A stretch of DNA of 64,000 nucleotides from CAMBDS01 sp964355675. GTDB taxonomy: Bacteria; Electryoneota; AABM5-125-24; Hatepunaeales; Hatepunaeaceae. Made by a program: the position numbers and the translations under genes. Location: assembly GCA_964355675.1 (NCBI GenBank), contig CAYHEC010000003.1, positions 1 through 64,000 on the forward strand, written 5' to 3'. Position 1 is the stretch's first letter. Each line of letters starts with the position of its first letter. The notes under the pieces were generated by a model. It worked only from the letters and a program-made list of their open reading frames with translations, was not told where the DNA came from and made no database searches. Below, piece after piece: positions 34,301 to 43,248 of this stretch.

Positions 34301-37300
34301 ATCGGAATACCCGTGACGTTAAGGACGACATCAACTACCGCGTCATTATTATTTTCATCGTTTGAGAGGAAATGGAGTTCGGCAGAGTAGGCTCCTTCGA
34401 TCAAATCCTCCGCATCGAATGTAACGATGACGTCTTGCTCCGCGTCGGGCTCCAATTCGCCCGATTCTGGCTCCCAAGCAAGCCAGGTGAGCCAATTGTT
34501 GGAGATGCCGATTGCGAGGTCGTTCCTGAGGAAGTTCGCCTGATGGAAAGAGATATTCAGACCCGCTTGACCGTCTGGCGACTCAAATCCGATATTACTC
34601 AGCGCTCCGTTGACATTCTGTAAATTCTGGTATTGGTATGTTACCATTCCATTGTTATTCAAGACAATCTGGAATGACTGCAAGTTACCGTTTTGAAAGA
34701 ATTGCGGGACGCCAACCCATGATATTACCGCAGTATTCTGTTCGTTTGTCCAGAAGTACACCGCTCCGGCCGCGCTGGGATCGAGGTCGTAGTTGTTCGC
34801 CATTAATGTTGCGTTTGGAGCCGCGGCGTTAGGCGCTTGAGGCAGACTGATGTTGAAGCCGTTGTAGTTCACGTCAAAAGTAGCGAAACCATTTGAGTTA
34901 ACCTTGAGTGAAGCATAATTCTGACCGTACCAGGGGAACTCCCAGCCGAGCTGGAGGGTGCCACTCAGCCAGTCATCGTCAGCCTGAAGATTTTGACCGA
35001 TTTCGGTGATGTCGATCCAAGCGAAGTCGGGTCCGTCTCCCTCGTCGCTGGAGCGCCACTCGTATCCGGCATTATCAGGCCCGCCGCGTGGGTCACGGAA
35101 GGGATTGCCTGGGTTTGTTGGAGCTTGTATCAGCACATCCTTGCCGTTGTAACCGTTTTTCGACGGCACAGTGGTCTTGAGGGGCTGGATGGTCAGCGGC
35201 TCAGCTACTGGCCCTACTGAGCGCAACTGTCGAGAACTATTGTCGCGTTGAGGTTCTTCTAAAATAACGACATCAGTCTCCCAGCGAAGGTTAGCTCCAC
35301 CATCATTGGTGATGCGAATGGATTGCTCTTCTGATCCTCCAGTCAGCAAATTCGATTCGAGTTGATTTCTGCTGAGGATAATCACTGGCGAAGTGAAAGT
35401 CTCACCGCGGACAGGTATTTCGAACTCGTTGTCGTTTTCAGCGTTAGAGAGGATCACCATGATTCCTTCATGAACGCCATCATTTTGGGCGAGCATAGTG
35501 AATGTAACAATCTGCCGATCACCGGGCGCCAGAGAGAAACCGGTGGGGTTGGCGGTGAAAATCTGATCACCACTGTCGATATTCTCGACAACAAGTTCAT
35601 CTGTGCCGCTATTGAGAACTGTGACCTCGACGTCGTAGGGATTGCCGAAGAAGAGATCGGCATAAGCGGCGTTCCAGTCGATCCAATTTGGGTATCCTAA
35701 CTCTTCGCCCCAAGTGACCTCTATTTCAGGGATGCCTGTTACTTCAAGCGAAATGAGTACTTCAACATCCGGCGTCACCGGGGCATTGGAGTGGATGAAG
35801 AGGCTTCCTTCGTAAATTCCACCTAACAAGCCTTCGGCTCCGAGTGTCACGAAAGTTTCGCCTTCCTGTCCAGCCTCAACCTCACCCTCTTCAGGAGCCC
35901 AGCTTATCCAGTTGTGCCACGCATTGGCGATGCCGATGGACATATCGCTATGCAGGAAGTCAGCCTGCTGATAGGAGATATTGAATCCTCCCTGTCCATC
36001 AGGTGTTTCGAACCCAATATTACTCCCGGCTCCATTGATATTTTGCAGGGCGCCATACTGATAAAGCGCCATTCCGTTGCCTTGAAGCACCAACTGGAAC
36101 GAGGCGATATTATTCGCGTTTCCAAATTCCGGAACGCCAACCCACGAGACGACTGCCATATCCTGCTGGTTTGTCCAGAAGTACATGTTGCCGCCGTTAT
36201 TGGGCGCATAATCATCGTTGCTGATTGCGAACAGCGCATTTGGAGCGGCGGCGTTTGGGCACTGCGGCAGGCCGATGGTTCTCTGGTCTGCATTTGGGTC
36301 GAGTGAGACCCAGCCGTTGGAACAGACACGAATCGAACTGAAATTTTGTCCATACCAAGGGAAGTCCCAGTCAAGTGCAAGCACTCCGCTGTTCCAGTCA
36401 TCGCTTGCGGCAAGCCTTGTTCCGACCTCAGATATATCGATCCAGTTAAAATCGGGGCCATCCTGCTCATCGCTCGAACGCCATTCGTATCCAGCCTCAT
36501 CTGGGCCACCGCGGGCGTCGCGGGAAAGGTTTTCCCGAGCTGGTCCAACCGATCTGAGCGCACGCGCATTATTATCGCGATTTTGTTCTACGGCATCGAA
36601 GGACGTCGTCCACCGCAACAGAGCGTCACCTTGGTTGGTAATAGCGATGCGAGTCTCGGAAGTTGCACCACTCATGAGTGCGTCTTCGATAAATTGCGGT
36701 GCAACATCAATCGTCGGAGGCGACGCCGGTCGAGCGTGAAGCGGGATAGTGACCTGCTCGGCATTATGAGCATTGGAGGCGATGACCAACTCCGCGTTGT
36801 GCTCTTCGCCATCAGCCGCAGTAAACGTGAGAATTACTTCCTGTGATGTACCGGGCGCGAGGTCGAATTGACCAAGATCAGCGGTGAACTCCTGATTTTC
36901 ACAGGAAATACTGTTCACCGTCAGAGTGGTTGTTCCATCGTTGTTGATAACAATTGGAACAGAGTAGGGGGTTTCGGTGAAGAGGTCTTCATAGACCAAA
37001 TTCCAATCCACGACGTCAGGGTAGCCAGCTCCTTCAGCCCAATTCGCGGCAATGAGTGGTACGCCGGTAACTTCGAGGGATATCGCGACGTCCATTTGCT
37101 GGTTGTTGGGGTCGTTGGAGAAGATTGATAGAGTTGCCTCGTATGATCCGCCAATCAGCCCATCGGCGTTGAAAGAGACCACAATATCAGATGATTGTCC
37201 AGACTCAACTTCGCCTTCCTGAGGCGCCCAGAGAACCCAATCGACCCAGTTATCGGAAATGCCGATTGCCATATCGTTTTCAAGGAAATTCGCCTGATGA

Positions 37301-40300
37301 TAGGCGATGTTGAGACCCGCCTGTCCATCAGGTGACTCAAATCCGATGTTGCTTAAACTGCCATTGACGTTCTGAAGATCGCGGTATTGATACGTGACCA
37401 TCCCATTATCTTGGAGGATAATCTGAAAAGTTTGCAGAACACCTGCCTGAGCATATTGCGCGACTCCAACCCAAGAGATGACCGCCATATCCTGCTGGTT
37501 TGTCCAGAAGTACATGGCGCCTGCCACATTAGTATTCAGGTCGTAGTTGTTTGCCAACAGAAGCGCATTTGGTGCGCCAGCCGCCGGGGCTTGAGGCAGG
37601 CTGATCCCAGAAACATTATGATTCACATCGAAGGTTACCCAGCCATTAGAGCAAGCCTTAAGTGAGCCATAATTCTGGCCGTACCAGGGGAAATCCCAGC
37701 CAAGTGCAAGACCAGCGCTAAGCCAGTCATCGCCGCCAGCAAGACGCTCGCCGTTTTCAGTAATGTCGATCCATTCGAAGTTAGGTCCGTCCCATTCGTG
37801 GCTGGAGCGCCACTCGTAGCCTACGCCGTCCGGTCCACCGCGGGGATCTCGCGTCGGATCGATCCTCTCTGGTCCAGTTGTGCGGAGTGAACGGGCATTA
37901 CGGTCGCGTTCGGGAACGCTATTCACTACGAGTTCGCTCGTCCAGCGCAAGAGTGCATCACCGTTATTGGTGATTGTCACGTTCTGTTGATCTACATCGC
38001 CGCTAAAGAGTTCGGAGATGACTTCGTTGGTATTCAGTCCGATTTGCGGCGGAAGGAACGTCCTTGCGTGAACGGGGAAAGTGAAGTCACCAGCCGGATC
38101 GTTGGATTCAACGGTGAAAGTGCCTTCGTAAATCCCGGGTGCATCTTCAGGAACCTGAAATGAGATAACGACGTCCTGACTTGCATCGGGAGCGAGGTCA
38201 AATTGAACCGGATCAGCGGTAAATGCATTTTCATCGCACCAGATGTTGCTGACGGTGAGAACGTCAGTTCCGATATTGACAACCTGAAGAACCATTTGGT
38301 AGGGTTCCCCGGCGAACAAATCCTGGAAACTTGCGTTGAAATCGAACAAGTCCGGCCCATTAGCCCATGAGCAGATCATATCGGGTATGCCGGTAACGTC
38401 CATTTGAATATTGATGGCGGTTGAGAGCGCCTCGGGATCGTTGGAATTGATGATTAGGTCACCTTCGTAGAGACCGCCGAGCAATCCTTCCGCTTCAAGA
38501 GTAATTGTGATGTCGTCGGATGCGTCAGGGTCGATGCTTCCCGATGATGGAAGCCATGATATCCACGTATGCCAACTGTTGGAAATACCAATAGCAAGAT
38601 TGTTATGAAGGAAATTCGCTTGACGGTACGAGATGTTCAGTCCGTTTGTTCCTGTGGGACCTTCGAAGCCAATGTTGCTTGCGACGCCGTTGACATTCTG
38701 CAGATCCATGTACTGATAAGTGACCATCCCATTATTTTCGAGGATAATCTGGAAAGACTGCAGGTTGTTTACTTGACCGTATTGTGCGACTCCAACCCAC
38801 GAGACAACCGCTTTGTCCTGCTGGTTTGTCCAGAAGTACATAGCTCCTGCCAGAGCGGTATTGAGGTCGTAGTTGTTGATTAGCAGAAGCGCATTGGGGG
38901 CGGCCGCGTTGGGGGCTTGAGGCAGGCCAATACCTGCGGCGGCATGAGTCACATCGAGGGTTGCCCAGCCATTCGAGCAAGCCTTGAGCGAAGTGTAGTT
39001 TCGGCCATACCACGGAAACTGCCAGCCGAGATCAAGAGCGGCGCTAAGCCAGTCATCGCCACCCGCAAGGCGGGCTCCATTACCAGTAATGTCGATCCAT
39101 TCAAAGTCCGGCCCCAGCCGGTCGTCGTTGGTTCGCCATTCGTAGCCGGTATTGTCGGGACCGCCGCGGAGGTCGCGGGAAAGTTCCTCCCGAACCGGAC
39201 CAACTTCACGGAGCGAGCGAACGCCCGCATCGTCACGGGCTCCTTCGCCAACGATTTCGAAATCGGTTGTGTACGTGAGTGGACTGCCGCCACGATTAGA
39301 TAGTGTAAGAGTCACATCGCGATGATCTCCCGAATTAATTTCCTCTTGAAAGGCATTGGAAGAGACCAATAACTCGGGTCGAATTAATCCAGCGCCATGA
39401 GCCGGGACGATAGTAACACCGTCCTGGGCGTTTTCAGCATTACTCAGAATGCGGATGTCGGCATTATAATCGGCTACGTTGCCGGGACGGAAGCCAACTT
39501 CGGTGGTGATGTGTTCACCTGAAGCGATGGAGACTTCCTGCTCGAAAACAGGGAGTATAAAGGCATTATCATCGCATTCGATGCCGGTCAGGATAAGCGT
39601 TTGAGCGCCGTTGTTTTCGACCTGCACTTGAACTGTTGATTCATAGCCGACGAAAGTGTTCGGGAAATTCAGTTCTGCGGGAGTAATTGCGATGCCGGGG
39701 CCATTATATTCGAGAAAGCGTGTAGCAATCTTGATAGCCATGTTGGCATGAAGGAAATTCGCCTGACGGTATGCGATATTTAGGCCTTGCTGACCGTTAG
39801 GGCTTTCGAAACCGATGTTGCTTAGGGAGCCGTTGACGTTGTTCAACTCAGCATATTGATATTGAACCGATCCATCACCTTTAAAGATGACCTGAAATGT
39901 TTGCCAGTTGTTTATCTGACCATACTGGACGACATGCGACCATGTAACGATGGCAATATCCTGATTATTGGTGTACCAATAAACATTGCCACCACCGTTC
40001 GCGTGTGCAGGATTCAGGTCATAGTTGTTAACTGCAAATAAAGCGTTAGGAGCGGCGGCGTTGGGGCACTGGACAAGGCTGGCGGTTGTTTGAGAGGCGG
40101 CAGGATCGAGACTGACCCAACCATTGGAGCAGACACGGAAGGAATTGTAATTTGTGCCGTACCAGGGGAAGTTCCAGCCAAAATTCAATACGCCGCTGTT
40201 CCAGTCGTCAGTGGCGGCAAGTCTCGTTCCGGTCTGTGAGATGTCGATCCATTCGTAGGTGACGCCTCGCTCGGCTTCATCACGCCAACTGTAACCGCCC

Positions 40301-40491
40301 TGATCGGGGCCGCCAGAGCGATCGCGATCAGGATAAAACTGATCGTTATCAGGGTTTGATACGTCCTGAAGAAAACCGTTCTCGATCTGGTTTTGATTCA
40401 GCTCAACATCATCGAAGCCTTGAGCCGCCCAAACAGGGACGGTAACAAGTAGCGCAAGAATTAGCGACAATATTCGGGGACGAGTTCTCAT
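31366..40491 (-). CDS. Giant exported six-repeat protein with T9SS-type sorting domain
   Basis: A 3041-residue exported protein. It has a signal peptide (ILSLILALLVTVPVWA), then six large repeats of about 385-475 residues starting near residues 57, 445, 885, 1325, 1800 and 2260. Each has RGGPDxxGYEWR, WIDIxxxGxxL, a DDWxSGxLxLGWxFPWYGQN segment, CSNGWxSxD, YFWTNQQDxAVxSWVGV and NIGFExPDGQxGxNI, and is followed by ASH-like or choice-of-anchor beta-sandwich domains (GxYEGxLxIxSNDP). The C-terminal part has an extra domain (LRAGWNLISINVTP) and the Por sorting domain (LSQNYPNPFNAVTRVAFGLP, RVFDLSGREVSTLVSG, ending KVMLVK). Likely a surface fibre or adhesin; substrate unknown. Repeat 5 carries a unique 33-residue insertion (PLKTTVPSKNGYNGKDVLIQ). 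Preceded by its own long gap. Confidence 0.9.
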   Translation of the reverse strand: MRTRPRILSLILALLVTVPVWAAQGFDDVELNQNQIENGFLQDVSNPDNDQFYPDRDRSGGPDQGGYSWRDEAERGVTYEWIDISQTGTRLAATDDWNSGVLNFGWNFPWYGTNYNSFRVCSNGWVSLDPAASQTTASLVQCPNAAAPNALFAVNNYDLNPAHANGGGNVYWYTNNQDIAIVTWSHVVQYGQINNWQTFQVIFKGDGSVQYQYAELNNVNGSLSNIGFESPNGQQGLNIAYRQANFLHANMAIKIATRFLEYNGPGIAITPAELNFPNTFVGYESTVQVQVENNGAQTLILTGIECDDNAFILPVFEQEVSIASGEHITTEVGFRPGNVADYNADIRILSNAENAQDGVTIVPAHGAGLIRPELLVSSNAFQEEINSGDHRDVTLTLSNRGGSPLTYTTDFEIVGEGARDDAGVRSLREVGPVREELSRDLRGGPDNTGYEWRTNDDRLGPDFEWIDITGNGARLAGGDDWLSAALDLGWQFPWYGRNYTSLKACSNGWATLDVTHAAAGIGLPQAPNAAAPNALLLINNYDLNTALAGAMYFWTNQQDKAVVSWVGVAQYGQVNNLQSFQIILENNGMVTYQYMDLQNVNGVASNIGFEGPTGTNGLNISYRQANFLHNNLAIGISNSWHTWISWLPSSGSIDPDASDDITITLEAEGLLGGLYEGDLIINSNDPEALSTAINIQMDVTGIPDMICSWANGPDLFDFNASFQDLFAGEPYQMVLQVVNIGTDVLTVSNIWCDENAFTADPVQFDLAPDASQDVVISFQVPEDAPGIYEGTFTVESNDPAGDFTFPVHARTFLPPQIGLNTNEVISELFSGDVDQQNVTITNNGDALLRWTSELVVNSVPERDRNARSLRTTGPERIDPTRDPRGGPDGVGYEWRSSHEWDGPNFEWIDITENGERLAGGDDWLSAGLALGWDFPWYGQNYGSLKACSNGWVTFDVNHNVSGISLPQAPAAGAPNALLLANNYDLNTNVAGAMYFWTNQQDMAVISWVGVAQYAQAGVLQTFQIILQDNGMVTYQYRDLQNVNGSLSNIGFESPDGQAGLNIAYHQANFLENDMAIGISDNWVDWVLWAPQEGEVESGQSSDIVVSFNADGLIGGSYEATLSIFSNDPNNQQMDVAISLEVTGVPLIAANWAEGAGYPDVVDWNLVYEDLFTETPYSVPIVINNDGTTTLTVNSISCENQEFTADLGQFDLAPGTSQEVILTFTAADGEEHNAELVIASNAHNAEQVTIPLHARPASPPTIDVAPQFIEDALMSGATSETRIAITNQGDALLRWTTSFDAVEQNRDNNARALRSVGPARENLSRDARGGPDEAGYEWRSSDEQDGPDFNWIDISEVGTRLAASDDWNSGVLALDWDFPWYGQNFSSIRVCSNGWVSLDPNADQRTIGLPQCPNAAAPNALFAISNDDYAPNNGGNMYFWTNQQDMAVVSWVGVPEFGNANNIASFQLVLQGNGMALYQYGALQNINGAGSNIGFETPDGQGGFNISYQQADFLHSDMSIGIANAWHNWISWAPEEGEVEAGQEGETFVTLGAEGLLGGIYEGSLFIHSNAPVTPDVEVLISLEVTGIPEIEVTWGEELGYPNWIDWNAAYADLFFGNPYDVEVTVLNSGTDELVVENIDSGDQIFTANPTGFSLAPGDRQIVTFTMLAQNDGVHEGIMVILSNAENDNEFEIPVRGETFTSPVIILSRNQLESNLLTGGSEEQSIRITNDGGANLRWETDVVILEEPQRDNSSRQLRSVGPVAEPLTIQPLKTTVPSKNGYNGKDVLIQAPTNPGNPFRDPRGGPDNAGYEWRSSDEGDGPDFAWIDITEIGQNLQADDDWLSGTLQLGWEFPWYGQNYASLKVNSNGFATFDVNYNGFNISLPQAPNAAAPNATLMANNYDLDPSAAGAVYFWTNEQNTAVISWVGVPQFFQNGNLQSFQIVLNNNGMVTYQYQNLQNVNGALSNIGFESPDGQAGLNISFHQANFLRNDLAIGISNNWLTWLAWEPESGELEPDAEQDVIVTFDAEDLIEGAYSAELHFLSNDENNNDAVVDVVLNVTGIPMVASDPLAHPFDGAPEVLEFSDTYLDESSAMNFTLFNTGSRVLTVEGINSNNNEFSTDLEAGTTLDAGDQRDFVITFLPAEIGNRQGTLDILTDGQNVGEGDEVGHIWFDLAGLAQLPPAIGIEPDPTNTYEAGLNLGDGPVTQVMTISNIANEGGDLLEWSIYSEIIERVFPQRDAPQRSLRSVSRDAGPVRDRRGGPDESAIEWRDNNEDDGPDFEWIDIVGIQDAQQLNPDDDWNSGVLDLGFQMPYYGQNYGSVRVCSNGWLTFDANYAQEDYPLPQMPNANGVNSTVSIIGYDLNPSDGGQMWYWTDRAGMAVVAWVDVPAYGNDATRHTMQIVLNANGLIKLQYGVMENLDDADVNAGFENQDGQIGFSCYYHEAGIHEGLAIGFGPREVWGIPWLAIDPTNGETPVGESDDVTLTFSADGLQNGTIYRGVVSVRSNDLANPLIEILVTLSIGFELPPGFDFGETDQSHNLLITGVTFDDEAVPDGWVVGVFTPGGVLSGAGVWRNQDLGLAVWGADETYPDQFQGGETMNLKLWNPATDEEWNARAVVQEGNMVWQNNAVTVLAIEANSTKTLEVALRAGWNLISINVTPTDEGLWAGDPGPEIIPMMAQLRRPDNGAHHVNLMKNERGLFYAPNQGFNGIPFWNLEEGYLVRVDEAMTAQWTGTPIDAQADITISRGWNMIAYFPDYQLPCRSPDFYAIASILDHVIIFKNGMGDFSLPSRRFSNMPPLREGQGYQINVSQDVVLNYPQAQNQAAALSVDPESVKGRWADVPSTGANMSVLVTKVSGVDLSTSDQVAAFSPSGLMVGVGRVIDGQIGIAVWGDDASTQAVDGLKDGEAFTLKLWNAAEDVVVDLSSRVIEGDRLVYLTDGFTVIDASVTTALPTEFYLSQNYPNPFNAVTRVAFGLPEASRVTVRVFDLSGREVSTLVSGELQAGHHSVVLDGESMVSGVYIVKMEATNFSAVRKVMLVK

Positions 40492-41206
40492 TGCATTCTC
40501 CTTAAAGTTGTCAATAGTTTGCTTAACTGCTTTTAAATGAAGCAGTTCGATTTATCGTTTATTGAAGTTTGTCTTGAGATTCAGATATTCGAGAGACTCT
40601 TGGAGGCGGCATTTCAAGCCGCCCTTGACAATAGGGACGCTTCTTCTACGCAAGGTCAGGCAATCTTTGATCTATCTAAGTTTCAAACCGTCCAAAGGAC
40701 GGTGTAACTTGGCGATTTTGCTATCGCGATTGCTTCGATGCCTGCACCCATGAGGCAGAAATACTGAGTTCATTGAAGGACTCAGTATTTGCACCAATTT
40801 GTCCACGCGGACGCCCTCGTCCGCGTTTAATTTATGCTTGAATGCTCGGGGGACAAGGACGTCCGCCTGAACACTCTTGGCATTCTATCGGATATTTCAA
40901 AGGACTCGGAATTACTGCCTATTAATTCACTCCATGAATGAATACTTTCGGTTTTTCGAACCGCAATAGTGGGCAGTAACCTTTTTTGGTAAGCTAAACT
41001 TAATATACGAAATTTTTTTTGATTTTGCACCTCGAAAATAAGAATTCCAACATTTTTCTTCCCCTGCAAAATTACATTACCCTTCAGATGCTCTTCAAAA
41101 CTTAGGAGTATTAAATTATCCAGTGCGATTGGTTGTTTAGGAACGATTCAAACCAGACGCACCTCCAGTCGTATCTCGTATCTAAAATACTAACGGTTAT
41201 AAAGGT
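40492..41206. other. 715-bp gap with repeats
   Basis: Holds the promoter of the giant gene and of the export operon. Repeat content: a TTGGAGGCGGCATTTCAAGC hairpin at about 40598-40625, a CCGTCCAAAGGACGG hairpin at 40689-40703, family A copy A3 (about 40762-40919) and an inverted pair TTACTGCCTATT / AATAGTGGGCAGTAA (about 40912-40980). The last 230 bp are A/T-rich and contain no repeat that I recognise. No gene. Confidence 0.6.
40762..40919. repeat. Family A inverted-repeat element, copy A3
   Basis: The left part CTGAGTTCATTGAAGGACTC followed by ATTTGCACCAATTTGTCCAC aligns with copy A2 (GAGTTCGTTGATTTATTAGA then ATTTGCACTGACTTGTCCAC). It contains two inverted copies of the GCGGACGCCCTCGTCCGC word, one mutated (GGGGGACAAGGACGTCCGCC). 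The right arm is more degenerate. It shows the family is old as well as young. Confidence 0.65.
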
Positions 41207-42406
41207 TTGAAGACAGAAAACGCTGACCTTTCCAGTCTGACTATCGACAAAACCAAACGCGGCGAAGACCGCTCGCCGCACCGCCGGGGATCGTTCGGAA
41301 CCTCCATAATTGTGACATTGCTTCTGCTTGCTGGTTATTACCTTGGACGAATGGGCTGGCAGGCCCTTTTCTCTGAGAAGATATCAGTCGAACTTGTCAA
41401 GGCGTCGCTCCGCTCGCCATCTGAGCAACTCTCGATTCTCACCGCCAGCGGCTATGTGGTCGCTCAGCGCAAGGCGGCGGTTGCCTCCAAAGCGACTGGT
41501 TTGATGGTGCAACTAAACGTCAAGGAAGGCGACCGGGTCAAAGAAAATCAGATCCTCGCCCGTCTGCAGGACAACGACATCCGCGCCATGTTAGCAGAAG
41601 CAGAGGCCGGTCTTGCGTTAAGTTTGGCTGACTCGGCAGAAGCTCTACATAACTTCGATAGGCAGAGGCGTCTTGCCATTCAAGGCACCAGCGCTGAGAT
41701 AGAGTTAGAGCGCGCCGAGTCGATGTTCAACAGAATGATTGCCTCTGTCGCGATATCGAAAGCCCGCGTCGAAGGCGCCAAAGTCGCTCTCGAAAATACC
41801 ATTATTCGCGCTCCGTTTGATGGAACAGTTTTAACCAAGAACGCTGATGTCGGCGAAATCGTCGCCCCAATGGCGGCAGGAATCAGCGCTCGTGCGGCGG
41901 TGGTCACTATCGCCGACCTCGGATCGCTTCAAGTCGAGGCTGACGTCTCTGAGTCTAACATTCAGAAAATCAAGCTTGATGCGCGTTGCGAGATATTACT
42001 CGATGCTTACCCGAATATCAGCTACCCTGGTTATGTTGCCAGCATCATCCCGACCGCCGACAGATCGAAGGGGACAGTGTTGGTGAAGATCGGCTTCAAA
42101 GACGAATACGACTCGCGAGTTCTGCCCGAAATGAGCGCCAAAGTAAACTTCCTGAAAGACCTTGAGGTACAGGCGGCGCAAGTTCGACCGGCAGTATTAA
42201 CTGTACCCGATGTGGCGGTCGTATCAAGGGGTGGACACGAAGTAATATTCAAAGTCGAAGCCGATAAGGCTGTCGAAACCGCCGTTCAGACCGGCGACAA
42301 ATTCAACGGCTTCATTGAGATCAGGAACGGGCTAAAGGTTGGCGATCAGGTTGTCCGCAATGTTGGCAACACTCTCGTCGATGGAGCGAGGGTGAAGGCC
42401 GAATAA
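41207..42406 (+). CDS. Periplasmic adaptor (HlyD/MacA-type membrane fusion protein)
   Basis: A 399-residue membrane fusion protein linking an inner-membrane ABC exporter to an outer-membrane channel. It has an N-terminal membrane helix (SIIVTLLLLAGYYLGRMGW), a lipoyl half-motif (GYVVAQRKAAVASKATGLMV, VKEGDRVKENQILARLQDND), an alpha-helical hairpin (about residues 125-190), the second lipoyl half (IIRAPFDGTVLTKNADVGEI) and the beta-barrel (VEADVSESNIQKIKLDARCE). It starts at TTG 41207, preceded by AAAGG. It heads an operon with an ABC ATPase and two MacB-like permeases. Confidence 0.9.
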   Translation: MKTENADLSSLTIDKTKRGEDRSPHRRGSFGTSIIVTLLLLAGYYLGRMGWQALFSEKISVELVKASLRSPSEQLSILTASGYVVAQRKAAVASKATGLMVQLNVKEGDRVKENQILARLQDNDIRAMLAEAEAGLALSLADSAEALHNFDRQRRLAIQGTSAEIELERAESMFNRMIASVAISKARVEGAKVALENTIIRAPFDGTVLTKNADVGEIVAPMAAGISARAAVVTIADLGSLQVEADVSESNIQKIKLDARCEILLDAYPNISYPGYVASIIPTADRSKGTVLVKIGFKDEYDSRVLPEMSAKVNFLKDLEVQAAQVRPAVLTVPDVAVVSRGGHEVIFKVEADKAVETAVQTGDKFNGFIEIRNGLKVGDQVVRNVGNTLVDGARVKAE

Positions 42407-42564
42407 TTATCGTATCGCCGCCGTCTCGGCGGCAAGGTTCACTGACGTGTGCCCGACTTGCTGGTCAAGTCGGGTCTTAAAAGATTCGAAACCCCACTTG
42501 CAAGCAAGTGGAGCCACACCCGCTACCCGCATCAAACAAGAAATTCTCTCGGAGTTAACCCTAC
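42407..42564. repeat. Three different palindromes between adaptor and ATPase genes
   Basis: GCCGCCGTCTCGGCGGC (42417-42433), GCCCGACTTGCTGGTCAAGT (about 42452-42471, continuing CGGGT) and CCCCACTTGCAAGCAAGTGG (42492-42511). They break the operon with 158 bp of hairpins, so the ATPase may be less expressed than the adaptor. The Shine-Dalgarno of the ATPase (GGAG) lies at 42551-42554. Confidence 0.7.
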
Positions 42565-43248
42565 GTGTCGCATTTAATCGAAATCAAGAACCTCGCCAAA
42601 TCATACTGGCGCGACGGCTTCGAAATACCCGTTCTCCAAAATATCACCATCAACGTCGAAAAGGGCGATTATCTTGCATTGATGGGTCCTTCAGGATCGG
42701 GAAAATCGACATTGCTCAATTTAATTGCCGGCATCGATCGACCGTCGAAAGGCGAAGTAATCGTCGATTCAACCGATATTGGCAGATTAGGCGAGTCTGA
42801 ACTTGCTCGTTGGCGAGCCAATAACATCGGCTTCATCTTCCAATTTTACAATCTGATACCTGTCTTAACCGCGTTCGACAACGTGGGGTTGCCATTGCTG
42901 TTGACTAAGTTAAGCAAAGCCGAGCGAAATAAACACATCGAGACTGCCCTCGGCATCGTCGGGCTTAGTGACCGGATGAAGCACTACCCCAAGCAACTCT
43001 CCGGAGGACAGGAACAGCGCGTCGCCATCGCGCGGGCTATCGTTACAGACCCGAAAATCATTGTCGCCGACGAACCGACTGGCGACCTCGACCGAAACTC
43101 CGCCGCAGAGATATTGACTCTTTTGCAACGCCTCAATAAGGAATTCGGTAAAACGATCATCATGGTCACGCACGATCCGCATGCCGCGCAGAGCGCCAAA
43201 TCGATTCTGCACCTCGAAAAAGGCGACTTGATTGAGGCGTCACAATGA
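42565..43248 (+). CDS. ABC transporter ATP-binding protein (MacB/LolD-type)
   Basis: A 227-residue ATPase. Walker A GPSGSGKSTLLN, Q-loop (FIFQFYNLIPVLTAFDNV), signature LSGGQEQRVAIARAI, Walker B KIIVADEPTGDLD and H-loop MVTHDPHAA are all present. The DEPTGDLDRNSA and FQFYNLIP features place it in the LolD/MacB/FtsE group working with FtsX-like permeases. The GTG start at 42565 has GGAG 11 bp upstream. The stop overlaps the next gene by 4 bp. Confidence 0.95.
   Translation: MSHLIEIKNLAKSYWRDGFEIPVLQNITINVEKGDYLALMGPSGSGKSTLLNLIAGIDRPSKGEVIVDSTDIGRLGESELARWRANNIGFIFQFYNLIPVLTAFDNVGLPLLLTKLSKAERNKHIETALGIVGLSDRMKHYPKQLSGGQEQRVAIARAIVTDPKIIVADEPTGDLDRNSAAEILTLLQRLNKEFGKTIIMVTHDPHAAQSAKSILHLEKGDLIEASQ

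Noticed and set aside
40562..40753. Small open frame in the gap upstream of the giant gene
   Set aside because: It passes through palindromic repeats and has no ribosome site or recognisable domain.
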